A stretch of 45,003 nt of DNA, taken from assembly GCA_947478475.1 (NCBI GenBank), contig CANJWD010000005.1:1-45003 (forward strand), written 5' to 3'. Source of the stretch: Enterobacterales bacterium (GTDB lineage: Bacteria; Pseudomonadota; Gammaproteobacteria; Enterobacterales; Enterobacteriaceae). Each line of letters begins with the position of its first letter. Position 1 is the stretch's first letter. The notes beneath the pieces are model-generated. The model was given only the letters and a program-made list of their open reading frames with translations, ran no database searches and was not told the DNA's origin. Below, one piece after another: positions 27,196 to 35,850 of the stretch. Position numbers and translations under genes: made by a program.

Positions 27196-28368
27196 ATGCT
27201 ATTGCATAAAATATACCTGCTCTCTTTCCTGCTGCTGGGGGGATGTTCGCTGCTCCGCGGTGAAGAAGATGCGGTGACGGTGTCGCCCTTACCAAAAATT
27301 GAAAATCAGTTCCAGCCCGCCAAAATATGGAGTGCGTCCGTCGGTGACGGAGTCGGAGAGTATTACTCATATTTACAGCCTGCCTGGCGCGATTCTCTGC
27401 TATTTGCCGCTGATCGCAAGGGGCGGGTAAGCGCGCTGGACATTAACAACGGGAAGCTTATCTGGCAGGTTAATCTGTCTGAAAAACAGGGGATATGGTC
27501 TAAAAACGGATCCGCATTACTCTCCGGTGGTGTAACGGTGGCCGGAGATCGCCTCTATATTGGCAGTGAGAAAGCGGTAGTGTATGCACTGAATGCGGCG
27601 GACGGGCAGACTCTGTGGCAGAGGAAAGTGGCCGGCGAGGCAATTTCGCGCCCGGTTGTTAGTGACGGTCTGGTGCTTATTCATACCACTAATGGCATGC
27701 TTCAGGCACTGAATGAATCTGACGGTACGATTAAATGGAGTTTACACCTGGACACACCGGCGCTCTCTCTGCGCGGTGAATCTGCCCCGGCTATTGCGTT
27801 TGGCGCCGCTATTGTCGGGGGCGATAATGGCCGTGTCAGTGCTGTGTTGCTGGAGCAGGGCCGGCTTATCTGGCAGCAGCGGATCGCTCAGATAACGGGC
27901 GCTACCGAGATCGATCGCCTGAGCGACGTTGATATCACACCGGTCGTCAGCAAAGGTGTTGTCTATGCGCTGGCTTATAATGGCTCTCTCAGCGCGCTGG
28001 AGCTGCGCAGCGGGCAGCTTTTATGGAAACGTGCATGGGGTTCCGTGAATGATTTTATCGTTGAAGCCGGGCGCATCTATCTGGTCGACAAAAATGACCG
28101 CATCATGGCGCTAAAAGCTGACGGAGGCACTCTGCTCTGGAGCCAGAATGAGCTGTTGCACCGTAAGTTAACGGCAGCGGTAATGTACAAAGGCTGGCTG
28201 GTCGTCGGCGATGCCGGGGGCTATTTGCACTGGATGAACAGCGATGATGGCCGTTTTGTCGTACAGCAGGCGGTGGACCGTTCTGGCTTGCTGAATAAAG
28301 CAGTTGTGGCCGGTGATAAACTGATCCTCCATGCCAGAAATGGCAAAATCCACGCCTTTACCCGTTAA
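27196..28368 (+). CDS. bamB: outer membrane assembly lipoprotein BamB
   Basis: 390-residue lipoprotein of the BAM complex. The signal ends in LLLGGC (lipid-modified Cys about residue 17). The rest is an eight-bladed PQQ-like beta-propeller with repeated AxD/GxxLW blocks such as [39 protein letters not shown] and [13 protein letters not shown]. BamB supports BamA during outer-membrane protein insertion. It starts 2 bases after the yfgM stop and precedes der, as in E. coli. Confidence 0.97.
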   Translation: MLLHKIYLLSFLLLGGCSLLRGEEDAVTVSPLPKIENQFQPAKIWSASVGDGVGEYYSYLQPAWRDSLLFAADRKGRVSALDINNGKLIWQVNLSEKQGIWSKNGSALLSGGVTVAGDRLYIGSEKAVVYALNAADGQTLWQRKVAGEAISRPVVSDGLVLIHTTNGMLQALNESDGTIKWSLHLDTPALSLRGESAPAIAFGAAIVGGDNGRVSAVLLEQGRLIWQQRIAQITGATEIDRLSDVDITPVVSKGVVYALAYNGSLSALELRSGQLLWKRAWGSVNDFIVEAGRIYLVDKNDRIMALKADGGTLLWSQNELLHRKLTAAVMYKGWLVVGDAGGYLHWMNSDDGRFVVQQAVDRSGLLNKAVVAGDKLILHARNGKIHAFTR

Positions 28369-28385
28369 ATTCAGAGGCTGCAATC

Positions 28386-29912
28386 ATGATAGCTGTCGTC
28401 GCGCTGGTCGGGCGCCCAAATGTGGGTAAATCCACTCTGTTTAACCGGTTAACCCGGAGCCGCGATGCCTTAGTGGCCGACTTCCCCGGACTGACGCGCG
28501 ACCGCAAATATGGGCGGGCTGAATACGAAGGCCGTCAGTTTATTGTTATCGATACCGGTGGCATTGATGGCGCGGCCGAGGGTGTCGAAACCCATATGGA
28601 AGGCCAGGCGATGCTGGCCATTGAAGAAGCCGATATCGTGCTGTTTATCGTCGATGCCCGCGCTGGCCTGATGCCAGCAGACCTGGAAATTGCACGGCAT
28701 TTGCGCTTCCGTAAAAAAACGACTTTCCTCGTGGCGAACAAAACCGATGGTCTGGATCCTGATACCGCCATCGCTGATTTTTATTCCATCGCCCTTGGGG
28801 AAGTGTATGCCATCGCGGCGTCACACGGGCGCGGTGTCACCGCTTTGCTGGAACAGGTAGTGCAGTCACTCTCGTTCGGTGATGACAACTCCAGTAATGA
28901 CAATTTCAGTGATGACAACTTCGGTGATAACAATTTCGGTGATAACAATTTCGGTGATGACAATTTTTGTAATGAAAATAGCGCGTCTGCAAAGCCGGCG
29001 CCAAAAGATAAGGCGGAAGAAGCCGTTTTCAACCCACAGGATCTTCCTATCAAACTGGCGCTGGTCGGGCGCCCCAATGTGGGTAAATCAACATTAACCA
29101 ACCATATTCTTGGTGAAGAGCGTGTCATCGTTTATGACCAGCCTGGCACCACGCGTGACACCATCTGCATCCCAATGGTGCGTGATGGCAGGGATTATGT
29201 GCTGATCGACACTGCCGGGGTACGTAAACGCGCCAGAGTGACCGAAACAGTTGAAAAGTTCTCGATAATCAAAACACTACAGGCCATTGACGGCGCCAAC
29301 GTGGTGGTGCTGATCATCGATGCGCGTGCCGGAATATCTGACCAGGATCTCTCACTGCTGGGCTTTATTCTTAACAGCGGGCGTTCACTGGTTATCGCGG
29401 TAAATAAATGGGATGGTCTGGGGCAGGAAGAGCGCGATGCGGTCAAAAACGGGCTCGATTTACGCCTGGGTTTTGTTGACTTTGCGCGGGTGCACTTCAT
29501 CTCTGCCCTGCATGGCAGTGGCACTGGCGGCCTGTTCACCTCCATCCAGGAAGCGTACCTCTGTTCAACCCGGCGGGTCAGCACTTCCTCCCTAACACGC
29601 ATCATGCAGACGGCAGAAAAGGCGCACCAGCCACCGCTGGTCCGCGGCCGCAGGGTAAAGCTAAAATATGCCCACGCCGGCGGTTATAACCCGCCTCTCG
29701 TGGTTATCCATGGTAATCAGGTGAGCAGCCTTAATGATTCCTACAAACGTTATCTGATGAACTACTTCCGCCGCGCATTAAACATCATGGGAACACCGAT
29801 ACGGATTCAGTTCAAAGAGGGGGAGAATCCGTTTGCCGGCAAGCACAACACACTCACTCCGAATCAGCTGCATAAACGTAAACGCCTGATGGCTTACTTT
29901 AAGAAAAAGTAA
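28386..29912 (+). CDS. der: ribosome assembly GTPase Der (EngA)
   Basis: Double-GTPase of 508 residues (E. coli 490) needed for 50S subunit maturation. Two P-loops ([12 protein letters not shown] at about 10 and [12 protein letters not shown] near 222), two switch G3 motifs (DTGG, DTAG) and NKTD/NKWD motifs are intact, followed by the C-terminal KH-like domain. The acidic linker between the two G domains (about 164-200) contains seven 15-bp units that encode a Phe-Gly-Asp-Asp-Asn-type repeat and account for most of its extra length. It closes the ndk-to-der block. Confidence 0.98.
   Translation: MIAVVALVGRPNVGKSTLFNRLTRSRDALVADFPGLTRDRKYGRAEYEGRQFIVIDTGGIDGAAEGVETHMEGQAMLAIEEADIVLFIVDARAGLMPADLEIARHLRFRKKTTFLVANKTDGLDPDTAIADFYSIALGEVYAIAASHGRGVTALLEQVVQSLSFGDDNSSNDNFSDDNFGDNNFGDNNFGDDNFCNENSASAKPAPKDKAEEAVFNPQDLPIKLALVGRPNVGKSTLTNHILGEERVIVYDQPGTTRDTICIPMVRDGRDYVLIDTAGVRKRARVTETVEKFSIIKTLQAIDGANVVVLIIDARAGISDQDLSLLGFILNSGRSLVIAVNKWDGLGQEERDAVKNGLDLRLGFVDFARVHFISALHGSGTGGLFTSIQEAYLCSTRRVSTSSLTRIMQTAEKAHQPPLVRGRRVKLKYAHAGGYNPPLVVIHGNQVSSLNDSYKRYLMNYFRRALNIMGTPIRIQFKEGENPFAGKHNTLTPNQLHKRKRLMAYFKKK
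28875..28979 (+). repeat. 15-bp tandem repeat in the der linker, 7 units
   Basis: Seven degenerate units based on TTCGGTGATGACAAT run from 28875 to 28979; units 4 and 5 are identical. They encode a repeated five-residue acidic motif in the loop between the two GTPase domains, where length change is tolerated. Confidence 0.95.
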
Positions 29913-29943
29913 GATAAATGAATTTAAAACCAGTGTTAAAGCT

Positions 29944-30030
29944 ATGAAAGCGGAACAGGCAAAATTAGAGGGCAAGATAGCTCAAACGAAAAAACACATA
30001 GAGCCTGAAATTAAGCAAAAATTCAATTAA
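29944..30030 (+). CDS. small lysine-rich helical ORF, possibly a gene remnant
   Basis: A 28-codon frame (MKAEQAKLEGKIAQTKKH...) that also stays open for 12 or more codons upstream of its ATG. The pattern is that of a charged helix. No good ribosome site precedes the ATG. It may be the 3' end of a decayed gene rather than a functional small protein. Confidence 0.25.
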   Translation: MKAEQAKLEGKIAQTKKHIEPEIKQKFN

Positions 30031-30092
30031 TTTAGCTATAGTGCTGTATTTTGCAGTAAAATCAAATCAAATTCATGATAAAGGTACGTACT

Positions 30093-30308
30093 ATGCCACG
30101 CTTTACTGTTGATTTATCTGATGATTTAGACCGGCGTCTCAAAGAAATCGCCGAAGGCAATAACATTACTAAAGCCGAAGCAATGCGCCGCGCCTTTGCG
30201 TTGTTGTCTGTCGCTGAACGGGAAAAAAAACAACAGGGCCATCTTGGAATCTTTAAAATCACTACCGATGGCAAAAAAGAAGTGATATCGGAAATTGTAG
30301 GAATCTGA
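30093..30308 (+). CDS. ribbon-helix-helix (CopG/Arc type) DNA-binding protein
   Basis: 71-residue protein with an N-terminal RHH fold: a strand RFTVDLSDDLDRRL followed by two helices (KEIAEGNNITKAEAMRRAFALLSVAEREKK). The C-terminal part (IFKITTDGKKEVISEIVG) forms strands. Such proteins are typically antitoxins or small autoregulators. The ATG at 30093 has AAGG 10-13 bases upstream; the frame is open from 30075. The next frame starts 1 base after its stop, so the two form an operon, but the partner carries an internal stop and does not resemble a known toxin. Confidence 0.75.
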   Translation: MPRFTVDLSDDLDRRLKEIAEGNNITKAEAMRRAFALLSVAEREKKQQGHLGIFKITTDGKKEVISEIVGI

Positions 30309-30309
30309 T

Positions 30310-30603
30310 ATGACACAACAAGATAATTTTAAATAAAAAACAAATAATAAACAGATAGATATCACCGAGGTCGCCGACAGCAGCAATTATCAGCTGAGTC
30401 TGGCTGAAACCGATCGCTTACTGTTTGCCAAACAAGTACTAACGGGCATTACAGTATTTTGTTTTACCATTGTCATGTTAGCAGCATGGATGCCTGAGAA
30501 CAGGCTTATTGAATCGTTGGTAGATTTGATTAAGATAGGTGCACTTCCATTGATAACACTGATTATTTCTTTTTATTTTCCTCAAAGCAGGAAAGAAGAA
30601 TAA
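30310..30603 (+). pseudogene. small two-helix membrane protein gene with an in-frame TAA
   Basis: From the ATG at 30310 the frame reads MTQQDNFK, meets TAA at 30334-30336, and then stays open in the same frame to the TAA at 30601-30603. The downstream part encodes KQIDITEVADSSNYQLSLAE, a membrane helix (VLTGITVFCFTIVMLAAW), a short loop and a second helix (IGALPLITLIISFYF), ending KQ/SRKEE. The protein would have 97 codons if the stop were sense. The gene follows the ribbon-helix-helix gene directly. A point-mutated pseudogene is the simplest reading; readthrough or internal initiation is possible. I do not recognise the family. Confidence 0.55.
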
Positions 30604-30656
30604 TTGTAGATGTATCAACACCTGCTATGCTGCGCCTAACGGCTTGCCCAACCGTT

Positions 30657-30684
30657 AATACCAACAGGAAAACCTGTTGGTATT
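30657..30684. terminator. perfect hairpin between the RHH operon and the Tad locus
   Basis: AATACCAACAGG at 30657-30668 pairs perfectly with CCTGTTGGTATT at 30673-30684 around an AAAA loop. No T tract follows on either strand, so it is not a textbook intrinsic terminator, but it sits between convergent units and may protect or end both transcripts. Confidence 0.45.
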
Positions 30685-30691
30685 CAGCGTG

Positions 30692-30793
30692 TTAAATCTT
30701 TAGTAAGTCAAATTTCTTATATCCCAGCGAGAGTTTATAGCCCTTGCACTCCCTGTTATCCGCCAGGAATAATAACGCCATTTTGTCCTGCAT
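30692..30793 (-). CDS. 33-codon ORF downstream of tadG2
   Basis: Reads MQDKMALLFLADNRECKGYKLSLGYKKFDLLKI. The same frame stays open upstream back to a TAA that directly follows the tadG2 stop codon, so the whole region after tadG2 is open for about 50 codons in tadG2's own frame. Two cysteines upstream and one inside hint at an exported fragment. It could be a remnant of a longer C-terminus or a chance frame. I see no strong ribosome site. Confidence 0.2.
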   Translation of the reverse strand: MQDKMALLFLADNRECKGYKLSLGYKKFDLLKI

Positions 30794-30850
30794 GGCAAAA
30801 CACCCCTGCTTATCGCACTGAACCTCAGTTCCAGGAAGAGTAACGTGTTA

Positions 30851-32395
30851 TTAATTGTACTTATCGATATTGCGGCCTACTTCGCGCGGGTTAGCAGGTC
30901 CTGTCCCAATTAATTCAGTCAGAATTTTCTCTAATTCTTGAGTATTATAAGACTCATATATATTTTTTTTGCCAATACACTGCTCGAGCAAATTGCTGTA
31001 TTCGCCTTGAGAAGCAGAATAGTCTAGAGCAACGAAGCTCAATTTTACATTATGATCATTTTTCAACCGATCACATATGCCAGCATTGAACAGAGCCTTA
31101 GACTGGGTAGTCAAAATAGTGTCAAAACCATCGGAAATGATTATCAGGGATTTTTTTGTTTGCTGATTAGCTGTTCTCCCCAAGATTTTACTGCCCGCCA
31201 TCAGGCCCGACATCATGAAGGTTAAGCCCTTCGCCTGCATCTTCTCTATTTTTGATATTTCGTTGAAATGACGGGTCAATTCAATGGAATTGTAGTTATA
31301 CGACATACTACACAGTTGACCACCCTCCGCTATTGGAATGAAAACCGTCTGGTTTCGAGGCAATGTGTTCATAAGATGTTGCAGTGTCTCTGGTATCTGA
31401 AGCAACGATCCCAACCAGTCAGCCCCAACCACTGTCTCCCCAATTGTCTGATCCATTGTATCTACGCCAGGGACGCTAAACCATTCAACGGTACAAAACT
31501 TTTCTCCATTAATCAATGATATAGTACTATCACTATAGGGAGCGAACCCAACTTGACTTCCGCTATTACCCGCATAAATCATCTTAGCTAATTTCAGCAC
31601 AATCTTTTTTAAGGCAAATATTTTTTTCTCACAGTTCACATAACCGCCGGAGCCATTAGAAAATGTATTAGTATCGTTGGGGTTGTTGTAGAGAACACTA
31701 CTACAATAATTTTGAGCAGATCCCTTACTCATACCTGAGAAATCATGATAAAGAGATAACAGCATCGAGCTGGAAAAGTCGCTGACAAACACCACATCCT
31801 GTGCTTGCGACGACGTAATACCAGGAGGCTCCACCTTCGCTGCCCCATGGTTACCAATACTAACCTCCGGTGAAAAACTGGCAGTCAGCCCTTGAAACGG
31901 AAACCATGACGTTCGCTGAATTTTTCCACTCAGGCGCCAGACAGCAGAATCGTCCCTAGTGGGAACCACCTCCTTAATGTAATCGGAATTATTTCCCTGA
32001 TCAGGCGCATTAGCCGTGATATAAGCTTTTGCTACATTAACATTATAATCATAATTGATTTCCGGATCCTTGTTGGCCACTGTCAGAGCCAGTACCGCTT
32101 GCTCCAGCGCATCCGACATCCTTGCTTTATCATATACATAGCGGCTGCCCTCCACGCTCAGGACAACAAACCCCAGCAACACCGGGAGAGTGATGGTAAA
32201 AAAAACAAGAAAAGCCCCGCGCTGATCCGCAGCAAACGCCCGCAAATATTTTTTGCTGCCAGCGATAAGGGCACGCCCGCACGCTTTCGGTGGTGAAACC
32301 GGCCTCTGTTGTGCCGTTGCAGCTAACCTGAGTTCCGCAGCGGGCGGCGTGTTATTACTGGTATTTATCGATATTACGTCCCACTTCGCGGTCAT
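30851..32395 (-). CDS. tadG: TadG-like protein with von Willebrand A domain (copy 2, intact)
   Basis: 514-residue protein with a cytoplasmic N-terminus, a TadE/G-type membrane segment (RGAFLVFFTITLPVLLGFVVLSVEG) and a large extracytoplasmic part. A vWA-like domain has the metal site DFSSS and a later LIIISDGFD strand. It ends REVGRNIDKYN. It is a close paralogue of the upstream copy, most similar in the membrane region and at the C-terminus. TadG is a late gene of the Tad locus with a role in adhesion or pilus stability. The ATG at 32395 is chosen because GGGAGGACC lies about 5-13 bases upstream; the frame is open to a TTG at 32416. It overlaps the end of the broken copy by about 41 bases. 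Confidence 0.85.
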   Translation of the reverse strand: MTAKWDVISINTSNNTPPAAELRLAATAQQRPVSPPKACGRALIAGSKKYLRAFAADQRGAFLVFFTITLPVLLGFVVLSVEGSRYVYDKARMSDALEQAVLALTVANKDPEINYDYNVNVAKAYITANAPDQGNNSDYIKEVVPTRDDSAVWRLSGKIQRTSWFPFQGLTASFSPEVSIGNHGAAKVEPPGITSSQAQDVVFVSDFSSSMLLSLYHDFSGMSKGSAQNYCSSVLYNNPNDTNTFSNGSGGYVNCEKKIFALKKIVLKLAKMIYAGNSGSQVGFAPYSDSTISLINGEKFCTVEWFSVPGVDTMDQTIGETVVGADWLGSLLQIPETLQHLMNTLPRNQTVFIPIAEGGQLCSMSYNYNSIELTRHFNEISKIEKMQAKGLTFMMSGLMAGSKILGRTANQQTKKSLIIISDGFDTILTTQSKALFNAGICDRLKNDHNVKLSFVALDYSASQGEYSNLLEQCIGKKNIYESYNTQELEKILTELIGTGPANPREVGRNIDKYN

Positions 32396-32589
32396 TGTTT
32401 GGTCCTCCCATTCCAACTGCTTCAGCCAGATCTTTCTCTAATTGTTTAACATCATAAGCCAGATAAAAATTGTCCCGTCCAACGCACTCCTCGAGCCGGT
32501 TTTTGAGTCCGCTTGCAATATCCGGTGTATAGCCCACACCAATAAAAGTCAGTGCTATCCCCTTGCTCTTTAGCTGAGTGCACAGGCCA

Positions 32590-32597
32590 CCCCCCCC
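32590..32597. repeat. C8 homopolymer at the second tadG frameshift
   Basis: Eight consecutive C on the plus strand (G on the coding strand). One additional base links the two frames of tadG copy 1. Confidence 0.75.
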
Positions 32598-32965
32598 TGC
32601 ACTTTTTTCTCCAGCACCAGATCATTTGCTGTATCATAGCTGCTCCACTTCGGCGTTCCATCCCCATTTACTCCCTCAATGTCGCGTTCATCAGGCAGAT
32701 TCTTACCGTGCTTATCCACAAACTTGTTGTTTTCGGCATTTTTTTTGGCAACAAATCCGCCGAACAGCTGTTCAGAAGCGCGGTAGTACTGATTATCGTT
32801 ACCATCGGAGATCATGATTAAACGTTTTTTTGACGCCCTCCCCTGTCCCAGCATTTTAGCACCGTCTAATATACCCGCGGTCAGGAAAGTCGAATCTCCT
32901 GCTTCCATAGCGTCCAGCGCTGTTTTTATTTTTTTAATGTCACTGGTTAATGCAACAGAGCTGGT

Positions 32966-32971
32966 GGGGGG
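32966..32971. repeat. G6 homopolymer at the first tadG frameshift
   Basis: Six consecutive G on the plus strand (C on the coding strand). One additional base makes DRP run into PTSSVALTSD and restores homology to the second copy. Confidence 0.75.
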
Positions 32972-34057
32972 CGGTCACATAGATACTGCCGCATATCCTG
33001 CTGTTGTTGGGTCAGGGAGGAAGGAGCCGGGACTAAAACCGTCTGCCATCGGTTAACCGGGGCGAGCAGCGTGTGCAGAGTTTTTTCTATATCAACCGCA
33101 TAATCTATAGCTGTCTGGGTGGCTGGCTGGTTTGTCTGAATACTCCCTATGTGCGGGTCGCTATACCATGGAATAGCGCAATAAGACTGGCCTCCAATAA
33201 CCGACCCGACCAGATTCTGAAACGGATCCAGAGCCATTTTAGTGTTGCTATTCGCGCGATGGATAGTGTCGGTCAGCTTCAGCATAACGCGTTTCAAGAC
33301 ACTGATTTTCCTCTCACACATCAAATCGCTGCCAGGGTTGGAAGCTTCGGTTACGTTGTCACTATACTTATTATCTTCGGGACAAAGTGCCTCGTACGCT
33401 TTCTTAGTAGTATAGGTAACAGCAGTCTGCGGCATAAATTCACCCATCGAGCCAGAGAGATCGAGCACAAACGCTATATCCTCCGGCATTGGGTCACGGC
33501 GGGGGGATGGCGAGAGATTCTGCGCCGCCCCATGGTTACCAACGCTGACCAGCGGTAAAAAACTGGCGGTCAGCCCCTGAAACGGAAACCATGACTCGCG
33601 CTGAATTTTGCCACTCACGCGCCAGACCGCAGGTTTGCCCTCTCTTGTGGGAACCACATCCGTAATATAGGCACTGGCATCGGTACTGTTTCCCTGATCG
33701 GGCGCGTTAGCCCTGATATAGGCTTTTACCAGCTTGATGTTAGCCCCATCCCCCGGCGGCATATGGGCGGCCACCGTCAGAGCCTGCGCCGCTTGTTCCA
33801 GCGCGTCTGACATCCTTGCTTTATCATATACATAGCGGCTTCCCTCCACGCTTAGAACAACAAACCCCAGCAATAGCGGGAGAGTGATGGTAAAAAAAAT
33901 AAGAAAAGCCCCGCGCTGATCCGGAGCAAAAGCACGCAGGCACTTTTTGCTGCCAGCAACCAGGGCACGCCAGCACGCCTTTGAGCACGAAACTGGCATC
34001 TGTTTAAACAAATTAGCTAAAAAAGTACTCATCGTTATCGTTCTCTCTACAGAAAGT

Positions 34058-34099
34058 ATCCATACAGAGAGCGCTTATATCCATACAGAAAGCGCTTAT
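34058..34099. repeat. 21-bp tandem duplication between tadF and tadG
   Basis: Two 21-bp units (34058-34078 and 34079-34099) differ at one base; each holds CATACAGARAGCGCTTAT. A partial third copy follows. It lies in the 82-base gap after tadF, the only sizeable gap in the tadZ-to-tadG part of the locus. Confidence 0.85.
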
Positions 34100-34114
34100 A
34101 ATAAAAAGCGCCTA

Positions 34115-34630
34115 TCAATCTTTACGGCTTAGCATCACGTAAGAAGAGCGCATATTCCCCAGGCAGAGCGTAAGCTGATAGAGCGGCACTCTCCGCCCGC
34201 TCTTAGAGCTCGTCGGCGATAGTTCCCGCATCGATGACAGCATGCCTTCCAGACTCTGCTTGGGCCCGATGCACTTACCCTTATTCTCGGTTTGAGTCTT
34301 GCGTGCCCCATCCTTATCATCAACAAACTCAGCGACGATGCCTAAATTATTTTTGTCCTCTGGTCGCAACATCTCTTTAGCCAGCGTATCGATGTGCGTC
34401 ATATCGTCACGAGTAATACCCTCACCGCCCTTAAACAGAAAACGGCTGCTCAGGAAACCGGTCATCGAATAGGCAATGCGGTCCAGCGCCCCTTTGCGCG
34501 CCTGAGTTACCGCACTTTCTGCCATAAAAGCAATGATGGCAATGATGATAACGCTGACAAATACCAGCTCAATCATAACGGCGCCGCGCGTATCATGCAG
34601 AAATGAGGTTTGCTTAATGTTCCTGGACAA
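34115..34630 (-). CDS. tadF: TadF-like minor pseudopilin
   Basis: 171 residues with a prepilin-like N-terminus: basic leader, RGAVMIELVFVSVIIIAIIAF, with a likely cut after Gly16 and Glu at position +5. The rest is an extracytoplasmic domain with two cysteines (GKCIGPKQ, LTLCLGN). In the Aggregatibacter system TadF is a minor pseudopilin cut by TadV. It overlaps the 3' end of tadE by 17 bases. Confidence 0.85.
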   Translation of the reverse strand: MSRNIKQTSFLHDTRGAVMIELVFVSVIIIAIIAFMAESAVTQARKGALDRIAYSMTGFLSSRFLFKGGEGITRDDMTHIDTLAKEMLRPEDKNNLGIVAEFVDDKDGARKTQTENKGKCIGPKQSLEGMLSSMRELSPTSSKSGRRVPLYQLTLCLGNMRSSYVMLSRKD

Positions 34631-35069
34631 AGATCACCTCCTTCTTAAGCAACTTTGCCACCCAGTTAGCGGGCAACGGGAAGAATTTTGGCTCATAGGG
34701 ATACTCCAGCTTATAGCGCGCCAGCTGGTTATCAGCTAAACCAACGCGTGTCCCAATAAACGTCACAGTAGTCCTCAGAGTATGTTCCTCAGCCAGGAAG
34801 TTCCACAGCCGGTTCTGGCTCTGCTGCGCTGCGGCTAAATTGTGTTTGAATACCGCGTTATAAGCCGCTTCGCCGTTGATATTTTGGCTATTTTTAGCGC
34901 TTTTGGCAGCCTCAGTAATGGACAGATTCAGCACCGCAGAGATGTACGATAGCCGCGCCACCTCCATCAACAGAAACAGCATCAGCAAAAAAACCAGGGA
35001 CGTCATCACAAACTCAATCATGACGGCACCTCGCTGGCCCTGCCCCAGTCGGCCCGCTGTTTTTTTCAT
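34614..35069 (-). CDS. tadE: TadE-like minor pseudopilin
   Basis: 151 residues. The N-terminus GQRGAVMIEFVMTSLVFLLMLFLLMEVARL is a prepilin-type segment with probable cleavage after Gly14 and Glu19 at +5. It is followed by a helical spine and a small C-terminal domain. It starts within the end of tadD (4-base overlap) and overlaps tadF, so translation is coupled. Confidence 0.88.
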   Translation of the reverse strand: MKKTAGRLGQGQRGAVMIEFVMTSLVFLLMLFLLMEVARLSYISAVLNLSITEAAKSAKNSQNINGEAAYNAVFKHNLAAAQQSQNRLWNFLAEEHTLRTTVTFIGTRVGLADNQLARYKLEYPYEPKFFPLPANWVAKLLKKEVIFVQEH

Positions 35070-35848
35070 GGCGTCTCCTTCTTTAATGTTTTCACCTGAC
35101 TGAGCGCCGCTATCAGGCGCTCCGGATCAGCAGCCAGTTTTTCTGTTGTGACGATATCGCGCGCAGAGCGCTGATCGCCACTCTGTACCAGGGCGAACAC
35201 CAGGTTATGAATGAGCTGGCGGTCTTTTTTTCCCTTCAGATAGAGCGGCAGCAGCAGTCGGGACGCTTCATCGTAGCGCCCGTTTAACATTGCCAGCATC
35301 GCCAGATTATTCAGTGCAATCGCCTCATTGAGAAAGAGATCACGGGAACGCTGAATATCCGGCAGCGCTTCTGCCAGCTTCCCGGTGTCGGCCAGAATGA
35401 TACCGCGCAGGTTCCACCCTTCGGCGCTTTTAGGGTATTTGAGCAGCATAGCGTCCGCCACCTTCAGTGCGCCCTCATAATCCGCCAGCGCGATCATATT
35501 TTTAACGTGCAACAGATAAATCTCTTCATTCGGTTTTTTCAGCAGTGGCTGCAAATAGTAGAGCGAAGATTTACTGTCACGGCTCAGATAGTAGAAGGTC
35601 GCCAGTTTCAGGCGCACGGCGGCATTTTCGCGCTTTTTTAACCGGCTGCGGTAGAGATCGATCAGCCCGTCGTAATTATTCGCTTCCAGCAGAATTTGTT
35701 CACGATACTCTCCGGCCGGCTGAGCAGATCTGTTTTTCGCCACACAGCCGCTTAACAATAACAGGCAGGCAGCCGCCACCCGCAGCGTGTTAAAGTTAAA
35801 CTTATTAAAGTCCAACTTGTTAAAGTTAAACTTATTAAAAATCAACAT
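35066..35848 (-). CDS. tadD: TadD, TPR lipoprotein of the Tad pilus
   Basis: 260-residue lipoprotein with lipobox LLLSGC and TPR repeats (YLQPLLKKPNEEIYLLHVKNMIALADYEGALKVADAML, PKSAEGWNLRGIILADTGKLAEALPDI, NEAIALNNLAMLAMLNGRYDEA). TadD is thought to help RcpA secretin assembly, like PilW in type IV pili. The signal peptide is preceded by an unusual MLIFNKFNFNKLDFNKFNFN segment made by a four-unit 15-bp array, so the start codon is far from the hydrophobic core. The array also contains the stop codon of tadC, which overlaps tadD by 14 bases. Confidence 0.92.
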   Translation of the reverse strand: MLIFNKFNFNKLDFNKFNFNTLRVAAACLLLLSGCVAKNRSAQPAGEYREQILLEANNYDGLIDLYRSRLKKRENAAVRLKLATFYYLSRDSKSSLYYLQPLLKKPNEEIYLLHVKNMIALADYEGALKVADAMLLKYPKSAEGWNLRGIILADTGKLAEALPDIQRSRDLFLNEAIALNNLAMLAMLNGRYDEASRLLLPLYLKGKKDRQLIHNLVFALVQSGDQRSARDIVTTEKLAADPERLIAALSQVKTLKKETP

Positions 35849-35850
35849 AT
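35791..35850. repeat. 15-bp tandem repeat at the tadC/tadD junction, 4 units
   Basis: Units based on TAAAGTTAAACTTAT (plus strand) at 35791-35805, 35806-35820, 35821-35835 and 35836-35850. On the coding strand they spell an Asn-Lys-Phe-Asn-Phe-like repeat at the N-terminus of TadD and hold the tadC stop and tadD start. Confidence 0.92.

Larger units (their letters stand above)
32355..34032 (-). pseudogene. tadG: TadG-like vWA protein (copy 1), split by two frameshifts in G/C runs
   Basis: The first frame (34032 to 32947) has the N-terminal membrane segment (RGAFLIFFTITLPLLLGFVVLSVEG), conserved YVYDKARMSDALEQA and a vWA metal site (DLSGSMGE), then runs into RPPPALLH and stops. The homology continues in another frame (PTSSVALTSDIKKIKTALDA, then LIMISDGND, to near 32600) and again in a third frame (LCTQLKSKGIALTFIGVGY to REVGRNIDKYQ, stop at 32355). 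The first switch coincides with a six-base G run at 32966-32971 (plus strand), the second with an eight-base C run at 32590-32597. In both, one additional base would restore a 559-residue protein. It may be phase-variable, a pseudogene, or affected by homopolymer sequencing error. Confidence 0.8.

Noticed and set aside
30093..30603. Calling the RHH gene and its neighbour a toxin-antitoxin system outright
   Set aside because: The second gene does not resemble any toxin family I know and carries an internal stop; only the RHH protein is supported.
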